DNA of 64,000 nucleotides from Rhodobiaceae bacterium (GTDB lineage Bacteria; Pseudomonadota; Alphaproteobacteria; Rhizobiales; Tepidamorphaceae). Position 1 is the stretch's first letter; each line of letters begins with the position of its first letter. Shown here piece after piece: positions 34,933 through 45,103 of this stretch. A model generated the notes under the pieces. It was given only the letters and a program-made list of their open reading frames with translations, was not told the origin of the DNA and ran no database searches. The stretch lies in the NCBI GenBank assembly GCA_020637895.1, contig JACKJP010000004.1, positions 256,326 to 320,325 of the forward strand, written 5' to 3'. The position numbers were made by a program, and so were the translations under genes.

Positions 34933-35868
34933 CTGCTGACCGCCGCGGATTTTACGGGTCGCACAAGCGAGGCGCTTGGCCTTTCCGGCGCGCTCCCCGA
35001 TCTTCTGATGAGCGCGAGGCAGATTTCGGCGAGCGTCGCGCACGGCTTGCATGGCCGCCGCCGCGCCGGGCACGGCGAAACGTTCTGGCAGTTCCGCAGG
35101 TTTCAGTCGGGCGAGCCTGCCCGTCGCATCGACTGGCGCCGATCCGCGCGCGATGACCATCTTTATGTCCGCGAACGCGAATGGGAAGCCGCGCACACAG
35201 TCTGGCTGTGGCCGGACCTGTCGCCCTCAATGGATTATCGCTCGCGCCTTGCGCCGGTCAGCAAGCGCGACCGCGCGCTCGTGATTGCCCTCGCGCTCGC
35301 CGACCTCGTCGTACGCGGCGGCGAGCGTGTCGCGGTCCCCGGTGCCATGGCGCCCAGCGCCAGACGCCGTGCGGCCGAACTCGTCGCGCACGCAATTTCG
35401 TTGCGGGCAGGCAGCTTCAGCGGCTTTCCGGATATCGCGCCTGTCCGGCGCTTCTCCGACCTTGTCATCATCGGGGACTTTCTCGATCCGATCGCCGGCC
35501 TTGCCGACCAGATCGCGCGTGCGGCAGGCGAAGGCATCGCCGGACACCTGGTCATGATCGTGGACCCTGCCGAAGAGAGCTTCCCCTTTGAGGGCCGTAC
35601 TGAGTTCACCGACCCCGAGGGCGGGCCGCCGATTACTTTTGGCAGCGCCGCGGAAGCGCGCGACCATTTCGTCACCCGTATGCAGACGCGCAGGCGCGCC
35701 TTGCGCGATGCGCTTGACCACGCCGGCTGGAGCCTGCTCGTCCACCATACCGACCAGCCGCCGACGCAGGCGCTGATGGCACTGCATGCCCGCCTCTCGG
35801 GACATTTCGACACGCGCAAGGCGGCCTACCGCGAGACACGCCCGCAGATAGACGAGGCGCTGACATGA
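34933..35868 (+). CDS. DUF58 domain-containing protein
   Basis: About 311 residues, cytosolic, with the DUF58 core GETFWQFRRFQSGEPARRIDWRRSA and the VWA-like fold LWPDLSPSMDYRS. The start is unclear: the open frame begins at ATG 34849 inside moxR, but homology begins later, and the only well-placed Shine-Dalgarno (AAAGGA, 34921-34926) points to CTG at 34933 or 34936. The stop overlaps the DUF4159 gene by 4 bp. DUF58 proteins are the usual partners of MoxR ATPases. Confidence 0.85.
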   Translation: MLTAADFTGRTSEALGLSGALPDLLMSARQISASVAHGLHGRRRAGHGETFWQFRRFQSGEPARRIDWRRSARDDHLYVREREWEAAHTVWLWPDLSPSMDYRSRLAPVSKRDRALVIALALADLVVRGGERVAVPGAMAPSARRRAAELVAHAISLRAGSFSGFPDIAPVRRFSDLVIIGDFLDPIAGLADQIARAAGEGIAGHLVMIVDPAEESFPFEGRTEFTDPEGGPPITFGSAAEARDHFVTRMQTRRRALRDALDHAGWSLLVHHTDQPPTQALMALHARLSGHFDTRKAAYRETRPQIDEALT

Positions 35869-38642
35869 GCGCTCTCGGCCTCATCGGCTTTGCCCAACCG
35901 CTGATTCTGGCCGCCCTGATCGCGTTACCTGCGATCTGGTGGCTGCTGCGCTACACCCCGCCACGGCCGCAGCGGGAGACATTTCCGCCGACCCGTATCC
36001 TGCGCGAGATCGAACCCGCCCGCGAGGAGCGTGCGACCAGCCCATGGTGGCTGACGCTTTTGCGCATGCTGATTGCCACGCTCCTGATCCTCGCGCTCGC
36101 TGGTCCGACGCTCAATCCGACGCCTGCCAGGCTGGCGGGCGAAGGGCCGGTTCTCATCCTCATCGACAACGGATGGCCCTCAGCGCGGCTCTGGTCGAAA
36201 ATGCAGAACACGGCCCGTTCCCTTATCGAGGAAGCCGGCAGCACAGACCGAATGGTGCATGTCGTCGCGACCGGCACGCAGGCGGCCGTACCCCCAGCGG
36301 CAGATAGTATTGAAGCGCTCGACCGCCTGCGCGCACTCAAGCCAGAATCGTTTGCGCCCGAACGCATGGGAACGCTGGGCAGGCTGCGAACGCTTGAAGG
36401 CGACCAGCGCCCCGGCGAAATCATATGGCTTTCCGACGGTCTCGATCATGGCGATGCGACCCGGTTCGCCGCGGGTCTTGCCGACATCTTCCCGACCGGG
36501 CAATTGCTGCGGATCGAGCCGGCCGCCAGCGACATTCCCCTGGCGCTCGGCAATGCCGAAGGCGCAAGCGCCGGCATCTCCGCCCGCGTCCTGCGGCGCG
36601 ACGGGGCCGGCCAGGCGATCGCAACGGTCGAAGCGCGTGACGCGCGCGGGCGTCTGGTTGCGTCGGCGGATGCGACGTTCGGCCCGGGCGATACCGAGGC
36701 GACCGCCAGTTTCGAGATGCCCGTGGAATTGCGCAACGCGGTGACGCGCCTGGAAATCGCCGGCGCCCGAAACGCAGGAGCCGTCAGGCTGCTTGACGAC
36801 CGGTTCAGACGGCGCACGGTCGGGCTTGCCTCCGGCGCGACGCGCGACATTGCGCAGCCGCTGCTCGACCCGCTCCACTATATCGCCAAGGCGCTCCAGC
36901 CGGTTGCCGAACTGAGAGTGCCGGCGGGTGCAGACATCGCCTTGCAGATCGACCAGCTTGTCAACGCCCGGGTCAACGCCATTGTCCTTGCCGATATCGG
37001 GACGCTTCCGGAGGAAACCGTAAGCCAGCTTGACCAATGGGTGCGCGACGGCGGCCTGCTGATCCGCTTTGCCGGACCGCGCCTCGCCAATGGCAGGGAT
37101 TCCCTCCTTCCGGTGACCCTGCGTCCCGGCGAACGCGTGCTTGGAGGACCGCTCTCATGGAGTGAGCCGCAGGCACTCGGCGGATTGCGCGACGGGTCTC
37201 CACTCGCCGGTCTGGAATTGCCCGAGGACGTCACCGTCAATCGCCAGATTCTCGCCGAGCCCTCCGCCGGCCTTGCCGACGCGACCTGGGCCTGGCTCGC
37301 CGATGGAACGCCGCTTGTGACCGGCTCCAGCGTCGACAAGGGACGTATCGTTCTCTTTCACGTGACCGCGGACGCCCGCTGGTCGAACCTTCCGCTGACC
37401 GGACTGTTCAGTCAGATGCTCGGACGCCTGGTCGATCTTGCCGGACGCGGCGGCCCGACGTCGGCGACGGCTTCGCAGAGCGCAGTTCCGCTACGCCCCC
37501 TCAGGCTTCTCGATGCCAATGGCGTACTGGTCGATGCGGCGGGCGACGCGACGCCACTCCCGGTAAAGGCACCGCCACGCGGCACGGCGGAAAATCCGCC
37601 CGGCCTTTACGGCGACAATGATTCCTGGCGCGCCTTGAACGCCCTTGCAGCCGACGAGACATTGCGGCCGCTTCAGCCACTCGATAATGCCGCGTCAATT
37701 CTCTATCCCGATCGCAGCGCGACGGATCTTGCGCCCTGGGCCTTCCTCGCCACGCTGATACTGCTGCTTGCCGATACGCTCGCGGTACTGCTTCTGGGCG
37801 GAATGCGCGGCGTGCTTCGCCGGATTGCGACCGCGGCGACGCTGATCGCGATCTGTATCATGCCGCCGCCGGTCCAGGCGCAGCAGCAGCCCGGCGATGC
37901 GCAGGCGATGGCGGTCGTCGGCCAGACGAGCCTTGCCTATGTCGTAACCGGGGACAGGCGGCTCGACGACATCAGCAAAGCGGGCCTTGAAGGCCTGTCG
38001 CGCATGCTCGCCGCGCGGACAGCTTTTGAACCCGGACCGCCCGTCGGCGTCGACCCGGCGACGGACGAGATGGCCTTCTTCACGCTGATTTACTGGCCGG
38101 TTCGCGCTGACAGCCCGCCAGTGACAGAACGTGCCGTGCAGCGCATCGATGCCTTCATGAAACAGGGCGGAACGGTGCTTTTCGATACGGGCGATCAATT
38201 GCAGACGGCATTCCGATCCGGCAACAGCCCCAACCAGCAGCGCCTTGCCGAACTGCTCAGTGAGCTCGATCTGCCCGAACTGGAACCTGTTCCGGCCGAT
38301 CATGTCCTGACCAAGAGCTTCTATCTTCTTTCCGATTTCCCCGGCCGCTTCCAGGGCGCTCCGCTTTGGGTCGAGCGGCTGATCCGGCAGGGAGATTCTG
38401 GTGATCGGCCCGCACGTGGCGGCGATGGCGTATCTCCGCTGCTCGTGACCGGCAACGATTTCGCCGCGGCCTGGGCGACAGACCAGCGCGGTCAGCCGCT
38501 TTATCCCGTGACGCCCGGCGGCGAGCGTCAGCGCGAAATCAGCTATCGGGTCGGCATCAACATCGTGATGTACACCCTGACCGGAAACTACAAGGCGGAC
38601 CAGGTCCACATTCCAGCGCTGCTGGAAAGGCTTGGACAGTAG
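35865..38642 (+). CDS. BatA-like membrane protein with DUF4159 domain
   Basis: This 925-residue protein has two N-terminal transmembrane helices (about 7-25 and 58-78) with the BatA-type RYTPPRPQRETFPPTRIL between them, a large loop domain, a helix near residue 625-650 (LATLILLLADTLAVLLLGGM), a second signal-like segment, and a C-terminal DUF4159 domain (about 690-920). The DUF4159 part contains LAYVVTGDRRLDD, FFTLIYWPV and QGGTVLFDTGDQ, a glutaminase-amidotransferase-like fold. The role is unknown. Located between DUF58 (4-bp overlap) and the next large membrane protein (2-bp gap). Confidence 0.87.
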   Translation: MSALGLIGFAQPLILAALIALPAIWWLLRYTPPRPQRETFPPTRILREIEPAREERATSPWWLTLLRMLIATLLILALAGPTLNPTPARLAGEGPVLILIDNGWPSARLWSKMQNTARSLIEEAGSTDRMVHVVATGTQAAVPPAADSIEALDRLRALKPESFAPERMGTLGRLRTLEGDQRPGEIIWLSDGLDHGDATRFAAGLADIFPTGQLLRIEPAASDIPLALGNAEGASAGISARVLRRDGAGQAIATVEARDARGRLVASADATFGPGDTEATASFEMPVELRNAVTRLEIAGARNAGAVRLLDDRFRRRTVGLASGATRDIAQPLLDPLHYIAKALQPVAELRVPAGADIALQIDQLVNARVNAIVLADIGTLPEETVSQLDQWVRDGGLLIRFAGPRLANGRDSLLPVTLRPGERVLGGPLSWSEPQALGGLRDGSPLAGLELPEDVTVNRQILAEPSAGLADATWAWLADGTPLVTGSSVDKGRIVLFHVTADARWSNLPLTGLFSQMLGRLVDLAGRGGPTSATASQSAVPLRPLRLLDANGVLVDAAGDATPLPVKAPPRGTAENPPGLYGDNDSWRALNALAADETLRPLQPLDNAASILYPDRSATDLAPWAFLATLILLLADTLAVLLLGGMRGVLRRIATAATLIAICIMPPPVQAQQQPGDAQAMAVVGQTSLAYVVTGDRRLDDISKAGLEGLSRMLAARTAFEPGPPVGVDPATDEMAFFTLIYWPVRADSPPVTERAVQRIDAFMKQGGTVLFDTGDQLQTAFRSGNSPNQQRLAELLSELDLPELEPVPADHVLTKSFYLLSDFPGRFQGAPLWVERLIRQGDSGDRPARGGDGVSPLLVTGNDFAAAWATDQRGQPLYPVTPGGERQREISYRVGINIVMYTLTGNYKADQVHIPALLERLGQ

Positions 38643-38644
38643 CC

Positions 38645-40702
38645 ATGGATTTTACAATCGCCTTCCAGCCTCTGTTGCCATTGGCAATCCTGGTCGGTGC
38701 CGCCGTCCTCGCGGCAATCGCAATCGTCCTCATGCTGCTCGGCAAGGGGCCGGCGCCGGTTCTGCGCGCGTTTGCGCTGGTGCTGGTCGTTCTCGCGCTG
38801 GCAAATCCTGTGCTGCGCCAGGAAGAGCGCGATCCGCTGCCGGGTGTGGCGCTCATTGTCACCGACACCAGCGCAAGCCAGCATATCGACGGGCGCGATC
38901 TTGCAAGCGAAGAGGCGCGGGCGCAGCTGGAGGAAAAGCTGCGCGCCATACCCGGTCTCGACGTCCGCTCCGTCGAGGCGGGCGATACGCCGGACGGAAC
39001 GCAGCTCATTCCGCCGATGGAACAGGCGTTGTCCGACGTTCCGTCGGACCGTATCGCCGCCGTCTTCATGATCACCGATGGACAGGCTCATGATGCCGCA
39101 GGCCGCTCCGAAAGCCTCGGCGCCCCGGTGCATGTGCTCCTTTCGGGACGCGATGGTGAGACCGACCGGCGAATCCGCATCCTGCAGCAGCCTCGCTTCG
39201 GCATTGTCGGCTCGCAGCAGCCGATCACCTTTCGCGTCGAGGACCTGGGTGTTGCCGGCGACGCCGGAAAACAGGCTGACGTGGTCATTTCGCGTGACGG
39301 CGAGGCGCTTACATCGCGGCGCGTGCTGATCGGCCAGAACGTGACCATCGATGTCGATATCGCCCATGGCGGGCGTAACCTCTTCGAACTTGCCGTCGCT
39401 CCGCTTCAGGGCGAACTTACCGAACTCAACAACCGCGCCGTGATTGCAACGGACGGCATACGGGAAAACCTTCGTGTGCTGCTGGTGTCGGGCGCGCCGC
39501 ATGCCGGCGAACGGACCTGGCGCAATATCCTCAAATCCGACGCAGCGGTTGATCTGGTCCACTTCACGATCCTTCGTCCGCCAGACAAGCAGGACGGAAC
39601 GCCGATATCCGAGCTCGCGCTGATCGCCTTTCCGACCCGCGAGCTGTTTTCCGAGAAGATCGATGATTTCGACCTGATCATCTTCGACCGCTATGCGCGG
39701 TTGGGCGTCCTGCCACGCGCCTATTTTGAAAACATCGCCGAATATGTGCGCAAGGGCGGTGCGCTGCTCGTCTCCAGCGGACCGGAATTTGCCGGCAACG
39801 AAAGTCTCTATCAGACGCCGCTGGCTGAAGTTCTGCCAGCAGCGCCGACCGGTCGTGTCGCTGAAACTGGCTTCTATCCGCAGCTGTCAGAGGACGGGAA
39901 GAAACACCCGATCACGGCCCAGCTTCAGGGCGCGAACGCAAGTCCGCCGCAATGGGGTCGCTGGTTCCGCACGGTGGAATCGCGCGCAGAAGTCGGCCGC
40001 GTGCTGATGAGCGGGGCCAACGGCAATCCGCTTCTCGTAACCGCCGAAGCCGGAGAAGGGCGTGTCGCCCTTATGCTCTCGGATCAGGCGTGGCTTTGGG
40101 CACGCGGTTTCGAGGGTGGCGGTCCCTATGTCGACCTTCTGCGCAGGCTGGGCCACTGGCTGATGCGCGAAAGCGCCCTTGAAGAAGAACAGCTTCATGC
40201 GTCCGTCAGCGGCGGGTCGATTCTTGTGGAACGCTTCACGATGGCGGACGCGCCGGGCCCGGTTACGGCGACGACGCCCGACGGACGAACGTTCGAGCTT
40301 GATCTCGACCGCGAAGCCGACGGACGCTGGAGCGCGCGCATTTCCAATCCGTCTCCCGGTATCTGGCGCTTCTCCGACGGAGCCCTGACCGCGATTGCCG
40401 ACGCGGGCAATATCAATCCGCGCGAATTCGCCGATCCCCGCTCCACCCGCGAAATGCTGGAGCCGCTGGCCGAAGCGACCGGCGGTGGAATGGCGCGTAT
40501 CGGTGAGGCCGGCGATATCAGCCTTCCCCGTATCGTCCCGGTGCGTGGCGCGGTTTCGAGCGGCCGTGACTGGATGGGCGTGCGCGAAAGCCGTGCCAGC
40601 ATTCTCCGCTCCACATCGACCTATCCGGTTCTGGCCGGACTTGCCGGTTTGCTCGCGTTGCTCTCGGTCGTGTCTGCGATGTGGTACCGCGAGCGCGGTT
40701 AG
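38645..40702 (+). CDS. Large membrane protein, glutamine-amidotransferase-like fold
   Basis: This 685-residue protein has two N-terminal helices (about 9-55) and one C-terminal helix (LAGLAGLLALLSVVSAMWY), the rest extracytoplasmic. A VWA-like stretch near the start (ALIVTDTSASQHIDGRD, AVFMITDGQAHD) contains a DxSxS metal-site-like pattern. A later segment (LIIFDRYARLGVLP, YVRKGGALLVSSGPEF) resembles class I amidotransferase-like domains without the catalytic Cys. It completes the MoxR operon. It may be the membrane target or partner of the ATPase; function unknown. Confidence 0.83.
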   Translation: MDFTIAFQPLLPLAILVGAAVLAAIAIVLMLLGKGPAPVLRAFALVLVVLALANPVLRQEERDPLPGVALIVTDTSASQHIDGRDLASEEARAQLEEKLRAIPGLDVRSVEAGDTPDGTQLIPPMEQALSDVPSDRIAAVFMITDGQAHDAAGRSESLGAPVHVLLSGRDGETDRRIRILQQPRFGIVGSQQPITFRVEDLGVAGDAGKQADVVISRDGEALTSRRVLIGQNVTIDVDIAHGGRNLFELAVAPLQGELTELNNRAVIATDGIRENLRVLLVSGAPHAGERTWRNILKSDAAVDLVHFTILRPPDKQDGTPISELALIAFPTRELFSEKIDDFDLIIFDRYARLGVLPRAYFENIAEYVRKGGALLVSSGPEFAGNESLYQTPLAEVLPAAPTGRVAETGFYPQLSEDGKKHPITAQLQGANASPPQWGRWFRTVESRAEVGRVLMSGANGNPLLVTAEAGEGRVALMLSDQAWLWARGFEGGGPYVDLLRRLGHWLMRESALEEEQLHASVSGGSILVERFTMADAPGPVTATTPDGRTFELDLDREADGRWSARISNPSPGIWRFSDGALTAIADAGNINPREFADPRSTREMLEPLAEATGGGMARIGEAGDISLPRIVPVRGAVSSGRDWMGVRESRASILRSTSTYPVLAGLAGLLALLSVVSAMWYRERG

Positions 40703-41211
40703 GCAGGGACCGTCATATCGGGCTCCGCCATGCCCGACACGCCATCGAAGGCGCCCTGGCGCAGTTCAAGCCACAAGAGACGCTCCGGGTCCACGGGACC
40801 GGGCAACATGATGCGGCCCTCCGGCACCCGGGAAAATCCGGCGCGTGCGTAGTAGGGCAGATCGCCGACAAGGATGACGCGTGAATAGCCCTTGCCGTAG
40901 GCGCGCGAGAGCCCCTCGCGCATGAGCGCAAGGCCGCAGCCCTTGCCCTTCAGGTCGGGCTCTACGGCGAGTGGGCCGAGCAGCAGGCAGGCGACACCCC
41001 CGACCGTGATCGGTGAAAACCGGATCGTCCCGACAAGGCGTTGATCAAGCAGCGCAACGAGACAGAGGCCGGCAATGGGCGACGTGCCCTCACGCAGACG
41101 GTAGGAAGTCTTGACCTGGCGGCCGGGCCCAAAGGCCCGATCGGCGAGCTGTTCGATGGCATCATCGAGTTCGGGCGTTTCAGGCCGTATGCGAATATCT
41201 GGAAGCGTCAT
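40699..41211 (-). CDS. GNAT-family N-acetyltransferase
   Basis: This 170-residue GNAT has the acetyl-CoA loop LAVEPDLKGKGCGLALMREGLSRA and VILVGDLPYYARAGFSR, close to the YhbS-like subgroup. Substrate unknown. Convergent with the MoxR operon, the two stop codons overlapping. Confidence 0.87.
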   Translation of the reverse strand: MTLPDIRIRPETPELDDAIEQLADRAFGPGRQVKTSYRLREGTSPIAGLCLVALLDQRLVGTIRFSPITVGGVACLLLGPLAVEPDLKGKGCGLALMREGLSRAYGKGYSRVILVGDLPYYARAGFSRVPEGRIMLPGPVDPERLLWLELRQGAFDGVSGMAEPDMTVPA

Positions 41212-41422
41212 GGCAGTCTGGGATCCGTCGGGATTGGCGGGGCAGACCGCGGCACCTCAGCCAGTCGGTCCGCCCATGGCGGCGGGGCATGCGTCGTCTC
41301 GGCGCTGATTTGCGCCGGAGGCCATTCGTCGTCGCCGTTGCCCAGACATCGATCCCGAGATCCCGATCAAGATTATCCAGCGCTCGTAGCATGGCCCCCG
41401 CGACCCGTCCACTTTGCAGATT

Positions 41423-42340
41423 TCAGTCATCGAGGCAGCTTTCCCAATAGGGCGGGTCGCCGAAAGCCGCGACAAGATGATCGATGAACGCGCGCACCTT
41501 GACCGACAGGTGTCGCCCGGGTGGGTAGAGCGCATAGGCGGCAACGCCGGGAATGTCGTAGCCGCGCAGCACCGGCACGAGCCGGCCCGAGCGCACGGCT
41601 TCGGCAATGAGGAAGATCGGTTCGATGACGATTCCGATGCCCGCTTCGGCTGACGAGATCAGAAAGTCGCCATTGTTGCAGAACATCCTGTCTGTGACCT
41701 GAAGCCGGTATTCCTTGCCGTCGGGACCGGTAACCTGCCATGCCCTGCGGGGGGAAACATTGGAATAGCGCAGCGCCGGGAGCCCCTTCAGATCGTCAGG
41801 CGTGACGATGGGACCGTGCCGCTCAAGAAACTCAGGGCTGGCGCAGATCAGGTGTCGCACGGGAGCGAGCTTACGGGCGATGAGGCTTGAATCTTCCAGA
41901 GCCCCGACCCTGACCGCAAGATCGAATCCGTCTTCCACGAGATCGACACGCCGGTCATTGAGGTCGAGGTCGAGCGTGATATGGGGATGCTCCTGCATGA
42001 ACGAGGCTGCGGCCGGCGCCAGATGTTTGACGCCGAAGGAAAGCGGTGCGGCGATGCGCAACCGTCCCGAAAGCGCGCCATGCGTCTGGCTGGCGGAATC
42101 GTCGGCCTCATCGAGATCGGCCATGATGCGCTGGCAGCGCTCCAGATAGGCCCGCCCCGTCTCGGTCAGGCTGAGGCGCCGGGTTGTCCGATTGATGAGA
42201 CGGACATTGAGGCGTGACTCCAGATCCTTCAGGCGGCGGCTTACAGCCGATTTGGCAACGCCCATCCGGTCGGCCGCCGCCCCGATACCCCCCGCCTCGA
42301 CGATCCGGACGAATGTTTCAATCTCCGCCCAACGATCCAT
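41423..42340 (-). CDS. LysR-family transcriptional regulator
   Basis: This 305-residue regulator has an N-terminal HTH (TFVRIVEAGGIGAAADRMGVAKSAVSRRLKDLE) and a periplasmic-binding-like effector domain (GRLRIAAPLSFGVKHLAPA). It is divergent from the glutathionyl-hydroquinone reductase gene, 107 bp apart, which LysR proteins typically control. Closest in style to the AaeR/DsdC-like group; effector unknown. Confidence 0.9.
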   Translation of the reverse strand: MDRWAEIETFVRIVEAGGIGAAADRMGVAKSAVSRRLKDLESRLNVRLINRTTRRLSLTETGRAYLERCQRIMADLDEADDSASQTHGALSGRLRIAAPLSFGVKHLAPAAASFMQEHPHITLDLDLNDRRVDLVEDGFDLAVRVGALEDSSLIARKLAPVRHLICASPEFLERHGPIVTPDDLKGLPALRYSNVSPRRAWQVTGPDGKEYRLQVTDRMFCNNGDFLISSAEAGIGIVIEPIFLIAEAVRSGRLVPVLRGYDIPGVAAYALYPPGRHLSVKVRAFIDHLVAAFGDPPYWESCLDD

Positions 42341-42447
42341 TGTTCGCAGAACCTCAACAATTAATTCCCAAGCGCCCTCTTTATATCATGAAATGAAGTA
42401 CTAGCTCCTCTGAAATAGAGCGGTGCGCACAGAAAGGACGGGTCTCG

Positions 42448-43419
42448 ATGGGGCTTCTGGCTCAGGGCAAGTGGCAGGCACGGGCAAAGTATTCAAACAC
42501 GGAAGGACGCTTTGTCCGGCAGGATTCCGTTTTCAGAAACTGGGTCACCGCCGACGGGCTTGCCGGACCGACCGGCAAAGCCGGATTCAGGGGCGAGCCG
42601 GGCCGCTATCACCTGTATGTTTCGCTTGCCTGTCCATGGGCGCACCGGACCCTGATCTTCCGTCGGCTGAAAAAGCTGGAGGAAGCGATCAGCGTCAGCA
42701 CCGTCGAACCCTTGATGCTCGACCACGGCTGGACTTTCTCACAGACCCTTCCCGATACCGTCAACGGCGCCGGCAACCTTTACGAGGTCTATCAGAAGGC
42801 CGATCCTGTCTACACCGGCCGCGTGACGGTTCCCGTGCTCTGGGACAAGACGCAGAACACGATCGTCAGCAATGAATCGGCAGACATCATCCGGATGCTC
42901 AACAGCGCGTTTCCTGCTGAAAGTGCCGGGACGCCCGATTTTTATCCTGCGGATTTGCGCCAGGAGATCGACCAGGTCAATGACCGCGTCTACCACGCGA
43001 TCAACAATGGCGTTTACAAGGCGGGGTTCGCGACGCGGCAGGATGCCTATGAAGAGGCCGTCAAGGCGTTGTTCGAGGCGCTTGACGAGATCGAGCAGCG
43101 CCTCGGCACACAGAAATTTCTCGTAGGAGACCGCCTGACCGAGGCGGACTGGCGCCTGTTCACGACCCTCATCCGCTTCGATGCCGTTTATGTCGGCCAC
43201 TTCAAATGCAACTGGAAGCGGATTGCGGACTTCCCCAACCTGTCGAACTATCTGCGGCAGCTCTATCAGGTTCCGGGCATCGCCGAGACTGTGGATTTCC
43301 AGCACATCAAGAACCACTATTACGGAAGCCACCGAACAATAAATCCAACCGGAATCGTTCCGGTCGGCCCAAAGCTCGATCTGGCCGCTCCGCATGACCG
43401 CGGCAAGCTAATCCTCTGA
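42448..43419 (+). CDS. Glutathionyl-hydroquinone reductase (Xi-class GST)
   Basis: This 323-residue protein of the YqjG/PcpF family reduces glutathionyl-hydroquinones. The catalytic cysteine lies in LACPWAHRTLIFRRLK, followed by VPVLWDKTQNTIVSNESADIIRM, and the C-terminal helical domain has the QDAYEEAVKALFEALDEIEQRL stretch and NPTGIVPVGP. Usual length. Divergent from the LysR gene, which probably regulates it. Confidence 0.92.
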   Translation: MGLLAQGKWQARAKYSNTEGRFVRQDSVFRNWVTADGLAGPTGKAGFRGEPGRYHLYVSLACPWAHRTLIFRRLKKLEEAISVSTVEPLMLDHGWTFSQTLPDTVNGAGNLYEVYQKADPVYTGRVTVPVLWDKTQNTIVSNESADIIRMLNSAFPAESAGTPDFYPADLRQEIDQVNDRVYHAINNGVYKAGFATRQDAYEEAVKALFEALDEIEQRLGTQKFLVGDRLTEADWRLFTTLIRFDAVYVGHFKCNWKRIADFPNLSNYLRQLYQVPGIAETVDFQHIKNHYYGSHRTINPTGIVPVGPKLDLAAPHDRGKLIL

Positions 43420-43878
43420 TCACCAATCGGCGGACGGTGGCAGACGACCAACGATTTCACCGATCCTGCGCGCTGTTCCGGCCGTGACGGTGTCGGGAAG
43501 TCCGTCCGGCGCAAAGAACCCCTGTTCAGCGATTTCGGCATTCGGACCGGGCGTGTGATCGCGCGACCATGCATCGACGATGAAAAGTCCGACATGATCG
43601 CCCGGAAAGCTTGTCCCGTTGTGATAGATGCCGAACAGGCGCGGCATTTCTGAAACCTGCGCGCCCGTCTCCTCCAGCACCTCCCTGTGCAATGCGTCGA
43701 GCATGGTCTCACCGCGCTCCACGCCGCCGCCGGGCAGATGCCATCCGGGCGTATAGGTGTGACGGATCAGGAGGAAGCGCCCCTCCCCGTCGCGCAGAAC
43801 AGCGCGCACGCCGAGCGTCAGCCCGCGCGTCAACCTGAACCAGGGATGCAAAAGAAGCTTCTTTGCAAGGCCGTCCAT
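43420..43878 (-). CDS. Nudix hydrolase
   Basis: This 152-residue Nudix protein has the box GGGVERGETMLDALHREV then LEETGAQ, preceded by RHTYTPGWHLPGG. The N-terminal KLLLHPWFRLTRGLTLGVR segment is typical of a rhizobial subfamily. Substrate unknown. ATG 43878 gives the family start; the frame is open to 43926, which would add 16 residues without homology. Confidence 0.85.
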   Translation of the reverse strand: MDGLAKKLLLHPWFRLTRGLTLGVRAVLRDGEGRFLLIRHTYTPGWHLPGGGVERGETMLDALHREVLEETGAQVSEMPRLFGIYHNGTSFPGDHVGLFIVDAWSRDHTPGPNAEIAEQGFFAPDGLPDTVTAGTARRIGEIVGRLPPSADW

Positions 43879-44191
43879 CTGATCCGTTTGCTCCCTGCCT
43901 GTGTGGAACGACTTCGTAATGGCCATGCGTGGGCTGCAGGGCAGCCCGGCGCGGCACGCGGTAGCTGGTCGATTTTCCCGGTACTATATGCGGGCCGGCG
44001 CGAGGGGCAACGTACCGGCGCCAATTGAGATCTGGAGACCCGACATGTTCCGCCATTTTTTCCGCCGCTGGCGTCCCGCGACCAATATCGCGTTGCGTCA
44101 CAGCACGGCATTGATGACCTTCAGCAATAGCTGACCGGCACACGCCGTCGGGCATGGCCCGGCGGCGTCATGCCTGCTATCTAGACGGTGA
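43879..44191. other. 313-bp gap between the Nudix and phosphoesterase genes
   Basis: The gap holds the promoters of the divergent flanking genes and one possible very small gene (44045-44134, listed separately). An AT-rich spot ATTTTCCCGGTACTATA (43971-43988) could be part of a promoter. Nothing else is recognised. Confidence 0.35.
44045..44134 (+). CDS. Possible 29-residue basic peptide
   Basis: ATG 44045 follows CTGGAGA at a plausible distance and opens a 29-codon frame whose first residues are MFRHFFRRWRPATNIA, strongly basic and aromatic. It lacks a match I recognise. It could be a chance frame or a leader peptide; evidence is only the start context. Confidence 0.25.
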   Translation: MFRHFFRRWRPATNIALRHSTALMTFSNS

Positions 44192-45088
44192 ATGTTCCGT
44201 CTTGCCCATATCACCGATCCGCATCTGCCGCTGGCCGGACGACCGCGCCTGCGTGAACTCGTCTCCAAACGTTTCATCGGCTATTCGAACTGGCTGCGCT
44301 CGCGCAATGAGATCCACCGGTTCGACATACTGACGACGCTGGTCTCCGATATTCATGCCGCAGCGCCCGATCACATCGCCTGCACTGGCGATCTGGTGAA
44401 CGTCGCCTCGCGAAACGAATTCGTACCCGCGCGCAGATTTCTTGAAAGTCTCGGCCCGCGCGAGTGCGTCTCGCTCGTTCCAGGCAACCACGATGCCTAT
44501 GCGGGAAGCTGGAACGAGTCCATGTGGCGCGAGTGGGGCCCCTACATGACCGGGGATGAGACTGTCGCAAGGGATCATCTTCCCGACGCGGGATTTCCCT
44601 GGGTGCGACGCCAGGGAAAGATCATTCTCATCGGCCTGTCTTCCGCCATCACGACGATGCCGTTTCAGGCGGCCGGCAAGGTCGGTCATCGGCAGCTGCG
44701 ACGACTGGCCTCGCTGCTGGATGAGGCAGGCCGGGATGGCGCCTTCAGGGTTGTCCTGATCCATCACAGCCCGCTGCCGGGGAAACAGTATCGAAGCTTG
44801 AGGGACGCAACGGAGCTGTGCGAAGTGCTCGCCCGGCACGGCGCCGAACTCGTGCTGCACGGCCACGACCACCTCGCCTCTTTCAATGCCGTCAGCCGGG
44901 AGGGTGCGATGATCCCGGTCGTTGGCTCGCCTTCCGCTTCGGCAATGCCGCACGGCCGCAAGCCTGGTGCCGGATGGACGCTTTTCAGCATTGCGCCGGA
45001 CGAAAACGGGTGGCGCTGTCACATGCAGCGCCGCAACGTGGTGGCGCCAGGCACGCCACTTGAGGTGATGGAGGAACGCGAGCTCTAG
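44192..45088 (+). CDS. Calcineurin-like metallophosphoesterase
   Basis: This 298-residue protein has all five metal-site motifs: HITDPHLP, CTGDLVN, VPGNHDAYAG, LIHHSPLPG and LHGHDHLA. Close to the Icc/CpdA style of cyclic-nucleotide phosphodiesterases, but the substrate is not certain. It is convergent with the gene at 45104, 15 bp apart. Confidence 0.88.
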   Translation: MFRLAHITDPHLPLAGRPRLRELVSKRFIGYSNWLRSRNEIHRFDILTTLVSDIHAAAPDHIACTGDLVNVASRNEFVPARRFLESLGPRECVSLVPGNHDAYAGSWNESMWREWGPYMTGDETVARDHLPDAGFPWVRRQGKIILIGLSSAITTMPFQAAGKVGHRQLRRLASLLDEAGRDGAFRVVLIHHSPLPGKQYRSLRDATELCEVLARHGAELVLHGHDHLASFNAVSREGAMIPVVGSPSASAMPHGRKPGAGWTLFSIAPDENGWRCHMQRRNVVAPGTPLEVMEEREL

Positions 45089-45103
45089 AGCCCGCCGTCG
45101 ATC